NCBI GenBank assembly: GCA_013176395.1
Contig: JABMLP010000003.1
Coordinates: forward strand, 1,860,001-1,924,000
From: Venturia oleaginea
Taxonomy: Eukaryota; Ascomycota; Dothideomycetes; Venturiales; Venturiaceae
Reading direction: 5' to 3'
Length of the DNA: 64,000 nucleotides
This document shows, piece after piece, positions 54,331-64,000 of the stretch. Positions within the stretch are counted from its first letter, which is position 1, and each line of letters starts with the position of its first letter. The notes below the pieces were generated by a model. It was not told the DNA's origin and searched no databases. It worked only from the letters and a program-made list of their open reading frames with translations. The translations under genes and the position numbers were made by a program.

Positions 54331-56051
54331 ATGAAGCACTTCTGGGCCTTGCCTGCTATTCTGCGAGTTGTGCTCGCTTCGCAGCATCAATTCAATGTCT
54401 TTGACGACCTCCTTGCATATCCTCAAGTAAGATAGAATACGGTACATGTCCGTACTAGCACTAATAACGCTACAGTATGAGGTCCTTTACTCAGATTCGG
54501 TCGTCTCAGAAGACTATGCTGAGAAGGCTCTCAGCGCAGTGATATCCCGCAACGCTCCTCAATCCACTGCAGTAGCAGACCCGCATGCGACAGCAGATAG
54601 CTCCCTCCATCGTCCGTTCGAGAAGCATTCCCACCTTGAGCCGGAGCTACATTTGGATTCGGATATAGCTACATACGAGAATATGATTTTGAACGATACG
54701 AGGTACCTTTGTAGCATTCCACGAGTGCCGGACGAAGACACGCATAAGAATGACACGAAACCTAATCCCGATGAGGAGGAGAAGGAGCTTGCACGAGCCA
54801 CTACGAGGGGATGGGAATTGTTGCAAGAGATGGAGGGGTCATGTCTATACTTTTTCAGTGGGTGGTGGAGTTACAGCTTTTGTTATGGAGATGGTGTTAG
54901 GCAATTCCACCAATTGCCGCCTGGGAAGAATGTCCCCGTTTATCCTCCCGTTGAGGATCAGGGTGTCACAGCGTATATTCTGGGGAAATTTGATGGCAGA
55001 ATAAATGGTGGGAAGAGTGATGGGACACAAAAGACTCTTGGTGGAGAGACCATGCTGGTTCAGGACAGTAGTTCTGGGGTTAGTGATAAAGAGACCAGAG
55101 AGAGAGGTTTGGCTAGATTGGAGGCCAAAGGGGAGATGCGATACTTGGTTCAAAAGCTGAAAGGAGGAACCACTTGCGATCTAACGGGTAAAGAGAGGAA
55201 GATTGAAGTTCAGGCAAGTGCTCGTTCACTTGCAATTGATCGATCGTCATCTAACAACTATCTAGTTTCATTGTCAGGAGGGTCACCCCGAAAGAATCTC
55301 CTTGATCAAAGAGACAGCCATCTGCCAGTATCTCATGGTCATAACCACCCCGCGCCTCTGCAACGATGTCGCTTTCCAGCCTCCCAAAGCATCGAAACCT
55401 CATGCCATTGCTTGCACACCTGTTCTCCCAGAAGCCTCGATCCCCGCTTACCTTGCTGACAAGGAAGCCACTGATATCAAGATAGACGCTAATTTGGACC
55501 TTCTCCTCGAAGAAGATGTTAAGGCCTACCTTGCCGATGGTATCCCATTGCCCAAGGCTCCTATAATAATTGGCGGCATCGAGGTCGGTGGCCATGCCAT
55601 CGTTCCAAAGGGGAAGAAGATTGAAAAGTCTGTTGTGGTTGGCGGAGGCAAAGAGACACTCATTGCGACCATCGCGAAGAGTGATGGCTTCATGGCTAGT
55701 GAATCAGACATGAAGAGAGTAGGCATTCGGACCCACCGCGAAGTCGAAGGCGTGAAGAAAGAGGTCGAGCGCGTTGCTGGCGGTAAGGCATGGAGATTAG
55801 ATGTCGTTGAGACACCACGAGGCAAGGAGCTGAGAGGTGTCATTGAGGACGATGAGGATGAAGAGAAGACTAAGGAGGGTGGGGATAAGAAGATTGGGAA
55901 GAAACCACTCACTCAAAAGACTCTCCTTGACGCGAAGAAGGACTATAGAGATCGTCTTGAAGCTGATCAGAAAGCCAATTCCGAGCCTGAGGAAGAGGAG
56001 GCAGAGGAGTTTGAGGAGGGAAGTGATGAAACGTATAAGGAGGAATTGTAG
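54331..56051 (+). CDS. YOS9: ER lectin YOS9 (OS-9 homologue), ERAD
   Basis: ER-lumenal lectin of the Hrd1 ubiquitin-ligase complex; it reads the trimmed N-glycan of misfolded glycoproteins for ER-associated degradation. Exons 54331-54426, 54476-55213 and 55266-56051 give 539 aa. A signal peptide (MKHFWALPAILRVVLAS) begins exon 1. The MRH domain starts near residue 155 (GSCLYFFSGWWSYSFCYGDG) with the WW pair and continues across the second intron to EVQ|FHCQEGHPERISLIKE and TPRLCNDVAF. That second intron begins GCAAGT, a GC-AG intron, and only its removal restores this conserved text. The C-terminal part is acidic and coiled, ending in KEEL, an HDEL-like ER retrieval signal. Confidence 0.94.
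55214..55265 (+). other. GC-AG intron in YOS9
   Basis: 52 nt, donor GCAAGT, branch CTAAC, acceptor CTAG. Flanking coding text joins as EVQ|FHCQEG in phase 0 inside the conserved MRH domain. Without splicing the downstream exon is in another frame, so this intron is well supported by the protein. Confidence 0.9.
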
Positions 56052-57946
56052 AATATGTATACCCTTCTATCATCGATATTCCGTTTTCATGTTATTCTCA
56101 TAGTTGCATGCTTGGTCATCAAAGGTATGGCTCCTGGGAAACATCCGAAAAGAATTTATCATCAGTAATCGGAGATCGATATACAAGTTTCCCGGAAATT
56201 CAATCTTGGAAATCACTAGAAAATCGGCAACATCGATGTCGAAATGAACAATTTCAAGTTGCAGGAGATGTCGCTCAGCTCATTATCGTCCGAACTTCAG
56301 AAGACTTTTCTGGACAGATAGCTAGAAGTCTCGACCCAAAGGACCTCCCTCCTCCAGCATGGAAAGGAAAGCCTCCGACTCTCCAACCTTGTCCTAATTA
56401 CTTGATGTTGCTGTCCATTGTTCTAGTCTGGCTCTGATAACTGCTTCACAATCGAAAGATGAAGAAGGGCATTCCCTCAGGCTGGGCAACGATTAAGAGC
56501 TGAGGTATCGATTGGCTGGGAGCTCTTATTGCAAGGCCAGCTAATCAAGCCCACGGCGGGAGCCGTGCGATACGAGGCACGAGTGTAAATCTCGTCACGG
56601 CACCCAAGAAGAGCGTCTGATTTATGAGATGTTTGAATCGATTCCTTTGAGGAATGAGACGAAATACTTCCCTCTTGCCATCAACAGTGCCACACCTCAC
56701 CAACGACCTGCAACCGTCTCCATCTTCCTAGGCTCGCCCAATTCATCATCATTTTCTCGGCCGTTAAGCGAAGACCGCGGTGATCCAGAGAGAAGTGGCA
56801 AGAACCCAAGCAACAAATGCCGTTTCGGCTCAACGGTCATTCAAGGGCGATCGAGATGAAGCAGCGTTAGATACTCCCTCTTGTCAATTGTTAATCACAG
56901 GATTTCGGTGTGGCTTATGCGTTACGCTGTGATCAACCATTGACAAGGGGGAGTATGAGGCCACCAGTAAATCCAGGTACCTCGGATGACCCTATTTTCT
57001 CTCCTTCACAAGAATATCAACCGCCCAAGTACCTCGAAGCGCTCATTAGTTACTCGGCTACACCTCCTCGCTTCTCCTCATCCATCAGCATACAGTACCG
57101 CATATTAAGGAACCTTTACCAAACCCCCTGCTTTTTCCCTCAGCCTCTCCTAAAATCTAGACCGCTTCGCTCCGTTTCCAAGCCCCAAGAGGCAGTCTAT
57201 GAGGCTCTCGCACCATGCTTCCCCACAAACAGGGCCATACAACGCCTAATCAGTCAAGTCGAACCAGAGTTTGTGCCAATAGTACCTCGATGGGCAAACG
57301 TCGTGGCAAACGTTCATTACCACCTTGTAGATTGACAGAGTTTCAAATCCTCTGAACAAAGAACTTTTCCATGGCCGGATTGTTACACTAACCATTAATC
57401 TACGAACGACCCATGCTGCCTAGCCTTATCAAGGTCGAGACAAAGAAGAAATCGTTTCGTAGAACCATTCGTTTCCTTTCCAAGCCGTTCCACAAGTCGC
57501 AAAATGATTTGGAGCTGACATCAATCAACCACGGTATCGTTGCGCACACAATGCCCGCTTTCACGTCGACGTCAATCCATGGTAACGTCGACGATACCGT
57601 TTCTGCTGCGTGGGGCCATTGAGGCGAGATGGCATTTGACAGTTGTCAAGTATCTGGTGAAGCTCTGCCGCGCTTCTGAGTGGGTCAGTATCAAAAACCT
57701 ACGCTTTTGCCTGCGTCCTGCTGTTTTTGCGAGTATTCGAGCAAGCGTTCCTTTTTGGTTTGATATCATTTTCCAATCCTCGTTGAAACCCCTACTGGCT
57801 TTCACGGTCGAGTTCTCCACCTTTTTTGGTTCTCCCAGCTTTCCTCCCGCGAAATCACGCCACCTACCATGACATAATGTACTTCACCCTGTTGGATCGC
57901 TTTCTCAGAAGTGGGTTGGAAGAACGCTCTCACTGACGAGTATTAG
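56052..57946. other. Intergenic region with a truncated tRNA-like hairpin
   Basis: 1.9 kb between YOS9 and the next coding exon. At 56573-56612 a structure pairs GCCGTG with CACGGC outside and ACGAG with CTCGT around a 7-nt loop, resembling an acceptor stem plus T-arm without the other arms. ATG frames at 57413-57622 and elsewhere may hold the 5' exon of the next gene, but I could not find a splice join in phase. Confidence 0.35.
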
Positions 57947-58893
57947 GCCTAGAGGTCGCCGTGATTCATATACTGCTGAAGATGAGTTTTGTGCAGACCT
58001 TGACCGTCGACTGTCTGTGATTCAACAATGGAAAGGGAAAGAGAAAGAGAAAGATATACGCGGAGCTCCCCAGCCATGGAACCCGTATCCAGATGCCCTC
58101 CACAGCTCATCACTGGAGACCCATGTGCATAGACTCTCTGTTGCGAGAATGGAAGATGCGCCCACATCCAGACTCCCGACTACGCCTCCCCCACGGCTAC
58201 AGAACAGGCGTAATTGGCGCAAGCTGTCCGCCGAGAAAGTCGATAGAGAAGTAGACACGCTTCGACCTTTGACCGCAGCGGATTACCACTACGAGCAGGA
58301 TCGAAGTCCTACACGATCCGACGAGGCTGAGTGGGAGGAGGACAGTCAGGAAAGAAGTCTTACAGCTCAAGAATGGGCTAACCGGCAAGGCTTCGTCTAC
58401 CCAAAACCAGCAGTACTACCTCGTATCACGCACAATGTGAACCAGCAAATACGCCAGGCAATGGCGCGTCGAGCCCTGGCGCGCAGTCAAAGGGGAAAAC
58501 CGCCTCAGACACACTACCAAAGATTCGATGAAGGGGCCTTTGGACAACGAATTCTCGACACGCCCCCCTCCAATTCACGATGCAAATCGTTGCTCTCAAT
58601 TGAACTCAAGGGTGAGAACAGCGAGACTTCGGATGGTGGTGAGCCGACTCCATCGCTAAGCAGAATATCGACGGCGAAGCAGACACAAACGTGAGGCCCC
58701 CTCTCCACTCACCCATCCAGGTGATGTTTGCATGTCTAATGAAAGGTTCAGACCGTCACCTAGAAACGAAATGCGCCGCGATTCTGGATATCACAACGAC
58801 AGCGACGACGAGAATGAAGACGACGCAAACATGTGCCCTGACGCGGAAAAATATTTCCGGTTTGATTTTGGACAGCAGAATATCTTGTTTTGA
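57947..58893 (+). CDS. Unrecognised hydrophilic protein, 5' end unresolved
   Basis: No family recognised. A coding exon opens after a good acceptor (branch CTGAC, TATTAG at 57941-57946) and runs to 58690. A 61-nt intron (58691-58751, GTGAGG..CAG) leads to a second exon ending at 58893. The last exon is acidic (RRDSGYHNDSDDENEDDANM) and ends FDFGQQNILF. The encoded part (~295 aa) is hydrophilic, with charged stretches, Pro-rich PTSRLPTTPPPRLQNRRNW, and a helix-like QQIRQAMARRALARSQRGK. The reading frame is open at its 5' end, so an upstream exon is expected. If none exists the first internal ATG is at 58149. There is no signal peptide or membrane segment. Confidence 0.5.
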
Positions 58894-60720
58894 TTTACTT
58901 GTACGTGCACTCATGGGGTTGAGCTATTTTTGTACCCCTTCTTTCTCTCCTGAGTCTTGTTGGAAGCATTTGTTTCTGAGCGTACATTGCCGATTTGCGT
59001 TTGATGACTGATGACATGAGAGCGTAAATCGAAGCATTGTACTTGACATGTTTTTTCGTTTGGAGGAGTATTCTAGGCTTCTGTTTGGAAAGGAGGTAAT
59101 AACCAAGTATTCAACAGTACTCACAATCCGTCAACCCAACGTCCCTTCCTTCTAGAAAGCCGTGAATGTACCGAATGATGTCAGCTGGTGGATCGCACCC
59201 CAAATCGACCAACACCAACACCAACGTCAACGTCAACGCCAATATCAATGGTGAATGACGGTCCGTTGATCAACGCAGAAAGAACATTTCACAATCGCGG
59301 CATGTCATGATGCGAGTATTGTGGCCTCATGTATACTGCGCGAGGCGGCGAGATACGAAAGAGGAGGCCATGTCGTTCGAATAGGCTCCACCTTGCTTTG
59401 ATGGAGTTCGATAAGGTTGTCCGAAAGGGTGCAGAGCTAAATCCTCGAAGGGCATACCTCGGCCAAAGGATGCAGGAAATTCTCCTTGCACCGTTCTGAT
59501 CTACTTGGCGACCACGTTGATGGGGGTTTGGTGATGTCTTGGGTTCTTCTGACTGTGCGTCTCATGGTCCAGAATCGAAGGAGATACGTCGGAGTTGGTC
59601 CACAAGCGACTGACAGGAGTTGTCGTAAGGATTTAGTCGCTAAGCCGTGGTCCTCTTGACGAAATGAATGTCCGCATCTGGTGCAGATTTTCAGGACTTC
59701 GACCAGAGCTTTGTAGGATGTTGACCGGTTTCTAAGGAGTCAAGGGAGCCGAGGATAGACGGGACGGCTAGAGGGTGGAGGCTCCAGTGTCACAGAAGGG
59801 AGCGCGTGGGTCCCGGGAGATGATCAGAATGGGATACTCAGCCATCCAGGACCGTGAGGTGTGATCAGTCTGGCCATCTCCCTACGATGCTGAGCTGGAG
59901 ATGGATACCGATGAACAAGTGCAGCCATTTTTGGAAAGCAATTAACGCGCGAGGAAATAGGGCGCGTTTGAGGAGGCTGCATGTAATAGAGAAGTTGGGC
60001 CTCGGGTTATCAAAATAGGGGATATACACATTCGTATGCCGCCAAGCCACAAGCGAGAGAAACAACATCCCCACTCAGCCACTTCACCAACCCTAGAAAT
60101 ACGTAAACAACCTCATCCAGGAATGAATGGATACAACTCCTGGCAGCCATTGCTGTCACAGACCAAGAACCAACCATCTCTCTTCAACAATTCTCTTTGT
60201 GAAGCTTCATCATCTTCACTGCCACGTAAAACCCAGAAAAGGGACTGTGGCTGGACCGCTTCAGCCTTAAAGGAGAGTCAGTCGGCGAATGGATGAGGTA
60301 AAGTTCGTCCCTAGCTCAGGAGCGTATGCAGGCACACATCGTACCTGAGCGTCAACATCAAGCCACAAACTCCTTCTCCGTCCCAAAACGGAATCTATCT
60401 TACTTCTTGCAGCCTCGCTTTCGACCATTGACTTCGCAAAGCTGACCTGCCGTAGATATGACCTGCCGTAGATATGCCCTGCCTGCAGCCCTTCACCGGA
60501 GGATGGCGCTCGACGTCTACCTCTTTCTTCTTGTTCTCTCCCCACCTCTCCCCACCTCTCCTCAACTCACCTCTCTCTTGTGTGTGTCTATTGCTTTGTG
60601 GACTTTTGTTCGCGTCCTTTCGTTCATCGAATCCATACACTCTTTATAAGCTTCGGCCATTCCACTCACTCTCCTTTTTGGACATACAAGTTCTGTTCGA
60701 ATATACCATAATCATTAATC
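58894..60720. promoter_or_regulatory. Long upstream region of the chitinase gene
   Basis: 1.8 kb. It contains an ACCAAC/GTCAAC hexamer run near 59207-59250, the 16-bp direct repeat at 60443-60474, and a CTCTCCCCAC run at about 60536-60560. The last 150 bp are pyrimidine rich, as expected just before a fungal start. No gene is supported on either strand. Confidence 0.4.
60443..60474. repeat. 16-bp perfect direct repeat
   Basis: TGACCTGCCGTAGATA twice without a gap, about 250 bp upstream of the chitinase ATG. A partial third start (TGCCCTGCC) follows. It may be a duplicated regulatory site. Confidence 0.8.
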
Positions 60721-63589
60721 ATGCATTTTACGACGTCTCTTGCCATTGTTCTTGCAGTGGCTTCTTCAGCTTCAACCTTGGCTCTTCCAGTCCATTTCTG
60801 CTAGAGGGAACAGCGCGAACAGCATTGTGGCATACTGGGTAAGTTTGGTGACAGAATCTATTCAAAAATACGCACTAACAAGTATCCAGGGACAAGGAAA
60901 TACCAACATTCTCCTGTCTGATGTCTGCTCGAACCCAAATATCGACATCGTTGTTTTGTCCTTTGTAAATATATTCCCGGATCAATCCGACAGCGGCTGG
61001 CCTGGCACCAATTTTGGATCTTCTTGCCGTGGACAAACGCTTTCGAAACCAGATGGTACTGCTACTCAGCTTTTGGATGGAGCACACTGTGGCACTATGA
61101 TTCAAGACATCACGGCCTGCCAGACAGTTGGAAAGAAGGTTCTCTTGTCTCTTGGCGGGGGCTTCCCAACCGATCAATGGCTTCACAGCGATGACTCTGC
61201 GATATCTTTTGCGCAATTCCTCGTCGGCGCATTTGGTGCACCAACCACCAGCTGGACAGCAGCCAATGGACCAAGGCCTATCGGGGATTCCCAGGTCGAT
61301 GGTTTCGACTTTGACATTGAAACTAGCTTTCCCGTTGACCCAGTCTTTAATGGGCAAAGTTACTCGGATGCTCAGTCGCGCGGATATGCCACTCTCGCCA
61401 ACACCATTCATAACCTTGGATATTTGACGTCAGCCGCCCCTCAGTGTGTACGTCCTGATGCCCATCTAGGACCAGCCTTGAGCACTGCTTGGTTCGATTA
61501 CGTTTTCGTTCAATTTTACAACACCGCCGGATGTTCAGCCATGGATTTTATCCAGGGCACTCCGAACTCCTTCAACTTTAACGCCTGGGCATCTGCATCG
61601 TACGCCAATGAGAACACCAAGATCTACATTGGATTACCTGCTTCTACCGATTCCGCCAACGCTGGCTTCTATCTTAACCCCACTCAAGTGTACACGTTGT
61701 TGAGCTCTTTCTTCAGCACAGCAAATTTCGGCGGTGTCATGCTTTGGGAAGCCACTGCTTCTGCTCGCAACTTGATCTGCGGCAATGACTACGCCTGGTG
61801 GGTCCGAAAAGCACTTGATGCTTCCATCTCTGGGTCTACGTTCTCCGAAATCTGCCCGTCGTCATCCAGTAGCTCCTCAATCGCCAGCTCAACTTCGTCT
61901 ATTGCGTCGCCTACATCTTCGTCCTTCATGATCACCTCATCCAGTTCGTCAAGCATGGCTTTATCCTCATCATCAGTTTCTTCGTCGGCCTCATCGTCCA
62001 GTAGCTCCGAGGTATCCATCTCATCCTCAAGTACTGTCTCTTTGACAGTCTCATCATCGAGTTCCTCGGCTATCTCAAGCTCGTCATCTTCTACCCATGC
62101 TTCGCCAACAATCACGTTCTCGTCGTCGAGCTCATCGGATATCCCAAGCTCGTCTTCCACTTGGTCTCTGACAATCACGTCTTCGGCTTTAACATCGCCG
62201 TCTTCGGTCGCCTCAAGCTCTTCATCGAGTTCCGAGAGTCTCAGTTCGTCCTCGTCCTCCGAGATTTCGAGCCTTTCATCATCTGAAAGTTTCTCTTCGG
62301 CCACATCCTTCTCCTCGTCGGTTATTTCAAGCTCTGTTTCGAGCCATTCTCCATCGTCAACAAGAAGCTCCAGCTCTATGGAGACAAGCAGCAGCTATTC
62401 GAGCACGTCAAGCTACCCAGCATTGTCCACAGATTCTACTAGCTCACACTTTACATCGTCAAGCACCCCTGGGTCTCCAGTCCTACCAAGCACGACAAGC
62501 TCCTACGATCTCACGAGCAGTAGCACCTCATACATCTCGTTCCATTACTATCACAACAGCACATACACTCACCCCACCTCTTCGACTCCAGGATCCCCCG
62601 TCCTTCCATCCACAACGAGCAGCGAATTCTACCCAATTAGAGGGGGCTACGGCTATGATGAGCCGTCCAGGAAGATTTCCACTAGATCCTCAACATCACG
62701 TGTCCACTACTACGATGATATATCCACTACTTCTTCAATGCTTAGCATCTACAACTACGACGATATATCCTCAAGCACACCCTCAAAGCCAACATTAACC
62801 AGCAAACCACACTACTCCTACGACGATCCATCCCACACCACCACCTCCGTCTACACAACCACAATCACAACAACCTACGTAGACGTCTGCCCAACCGGCC
62901 TCACCACCGTAACAGCAACATACAAAACCCCCGTCTACCCCGGCTCAACCACACCCGCCGTCCCGGTAGGCTGGACAACCGCCATCACGGTTTGTAGAAA
63001 CTGCGGTCCCAAACCAACAACCATCACAATCACAAAACCACACGCTGCAAGCACGGCCCTTGAAATCGTCTCCCTCGTCGTGAAACCGGTCCCACAGAAA
63101 GAATACATAGCTACCTCACTCACCACCCTCGCCGTCAGCAAGGCATCAAGTGTCCCCGCTGCCGCGCCAGTGAAGAGTATGCCAGCAGCCCCAGTAAAAG
63201 CCGCACCGAGTTATCCCATCGTGGCTCCAGGGGGTACTGCATCCAGCACACCCGTCAACCCCGTCCCCGCTTCACCGTCAGGATATCCCCTCAAAAAAGC
63301 AATTCCATCACCGCCTCTTTCGCCCGTGAAGCCATCTTCATCGCCATCAGGATATCCCCTCAAAGCAATTTCATCACCGCCTCTTGCGCCCGTGACGCCA
63401 ATCCCAACGCCAAATGCACAAAAGTACGCGGCGGCAGCAGCAGCAGCGCGTAGCTCTGCCGCGCCCCCGGGGAGCAAAACCGTCTCGCCGGTAGCCCAAT
63501 TCACGGGTGCTGCTGGTAAAGTGCATGTTGATATCGGTGCGGCGTCCGCCTTGATCGGATCCATCGTCGCCATTTTGGTTTCCCTGTAA
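60721..63589 (+). CDS. GPI-anchored, Ser-rich class III chitinase (GH18), with a frameshift near its start
   Basis: Family GH18 chitinase of the fungal/plant class III type, acting on wall chitin outside the cell. ATG 60721 gives a clear signal peptide (MHFTTSLAIVLAVASSAST..) but that frame stops at TAG 60802. The mature protein continues from about 60798 in the +1 frame as SARGNSANSIVAYW. One surplus T in TTT at 60795-60797 explains this, and no intron does. A 51-nt intron (60839-60889) then restores YW|GQGNTN. Corrected length is 938 aa. The catalytic motif is DGFDFDIE (acid ~E183); MLWEATAS is the final barrel strand. A very Ser-rich stalk, YDDIS repeats, paired TPGSPVLPSTTSS and SGYPLK blocks, and a hydrophobic GPI tail (IGAASALIGSIVAILVSL) follow. 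The stop is at 63587. Confidence 0.85.
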
Positions 63590-63652
63590 ATACCCCCTCT
63601 TGTATATTGTAATTCACCGTATCCGATCTCGAGGAAAAATAATCATCATCAT

Positions 63653-63680
63653 TTCTTCTTCTTCTTCTTCTTCTTCTTTT
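63653..63680. repeat. (TTC)n microsatellite
   Basis: About nine TTC units just after the chitinase stop. Confidence 0.9.
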
Positions 63681-63762
63681 CGTAATCTTACATGATTGTG
63701 GCTGCTCAGGTCTGTCTGCAAAGATACCCGATTGTGACTTCGAAATCGACGACTCTTCTAAT

Positions 63763-63780
63763 GTATATATATATATATAT
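63763..63780. repeat. (TA)n microsatellite
   Basis: Nine TA units. Confidence 0.9.
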
Positions 63781-64000
63781 CCTTGCAATAGTTCTCCAGT
63801 CTCCACAGTCTAGGGGAATGAACAGCAAAAAAAAGGCAAAAACTACATCAAAAACCCAATCCATCGGTACGATATTCCACACCACACCGCCCACAAAAGC
63901 CAATCAGTAACACGCCACGCTTCCTCTTCGCAATCGTTCTTCTTCTCTGTCCGTGCATTAGCCATCTGATGGAGTGCCAGTACAAGACATGCACACAAAG

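Larger units (their letters stand above)
63590..64000. other. Chitinase 3' flank with microsatellites
   Basis: 411 bp. It contains a (TTC)n run and a (TA)n run, listed separately. Short frames here derive from these repeats. No gene is seen before the window ends. Confidence 0.5.

Noticed and set aside
61789..62304. 171-codon minus-strand frame rich in Asp/Glu
   Set aside because: It is the exact antisense of the Ser-rich chitinase stalk; TCN/AGC serine codons read backwards give GA-rich codons without stops.
1..64000. CRISPR arrays, rRNA genes, bacterial-type operons or a secondary-metabolite cluster
   Set aside because: None seen; the single P450 and the transporters are not next to a polyketide, peptide or terpene synthase gene.

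Overview
This window is nuclear DNA of a filamentous ascomycete (Pezizomycotina). The gene content and the intron style fit Leotiomycetes/Helotiales, but that rank is a guess. The evidence for a filamentous ascomycete is short introns of about 49-76 nt with GT-AG borders and CTAAC/CTGAC branch points, palC, an LRG1-type LIM-RhoGAP, the 12 kDa complex I subunit in its fungal form, a CYP53 benzoate hydroxylase, and GPI-anchored wall proteins. There is no operon logic. Genes sit on both strands with 0.3-3.4 kb between them.

Layout. 0.2-12.3 kb: an APC amino-acid/GABA permease (-), the LIM-RhoGAP lrg1 (-), RPB4 (+) and an MFS phosphate/glycerophosphodiester-type transporter (-). 12.3-18.7 kb: gene-poor DNA with simple tandem repeats and one Pro/Ala-repeat GPI protein (-). 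18.7-29.9 kb: a 1136-aa single-pass membrane protein (-), the GT34 mannosyltransferase MNN10 (+), palC (+), two decayed F-box-like copies, and the 12 kDa complex I subunit (+). 31.8-43.1 kb: an amidoligase-like gene with a frameshift (-), an NPP-type nucleotide pyrophosphatase (-), CYP53 (-), an unknown membrane/coiled-coil protein (-) and REX1 (+). 44.1-46.3 kb: a complete Mutator-like element with perfect 79-bp terminal inverted repeats and a 10-bp target duplication. 46.3-48 kb: repeat-rich DNA with a fold-back repeat. 48-64 kb: a zinc/coiled-coil/AT-hook nuclear protein (+), JAC1 (+), YOS9 (+), an unknown protein (+), and a Ser-rich GPI-anchored class III chitinase with a frameshift in its signal-peptide region (+).

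How the genes relate. Most are independent housekeeping functions: transcription (RPB4), rRNA/tRNA 3' processing (REX1), Fe-S assembly (JAC1), respiration (12 kDa subunit), ERAD (YOS9), pH sensing (palC). A loose cell-surface theme links lrg1 (Rho1/glucan synthesis control), MNN10 (mannan), the Pro/Ala GPI protein, the 1136-aa membrane protein and the chitinase. The most unusual features are the Mutator-like element, which lacks the DDE catalytic core but keeps DNA-binding, SWIM and CCHC parts and carries a frameshifting 37-bp duplication; the two single-base frameshifts in otherwise intact genes; and two GC-AG introns, one firmly supported.

Exon borders were read by eye from frame continuity and splice signals. 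No search or alignment was run.
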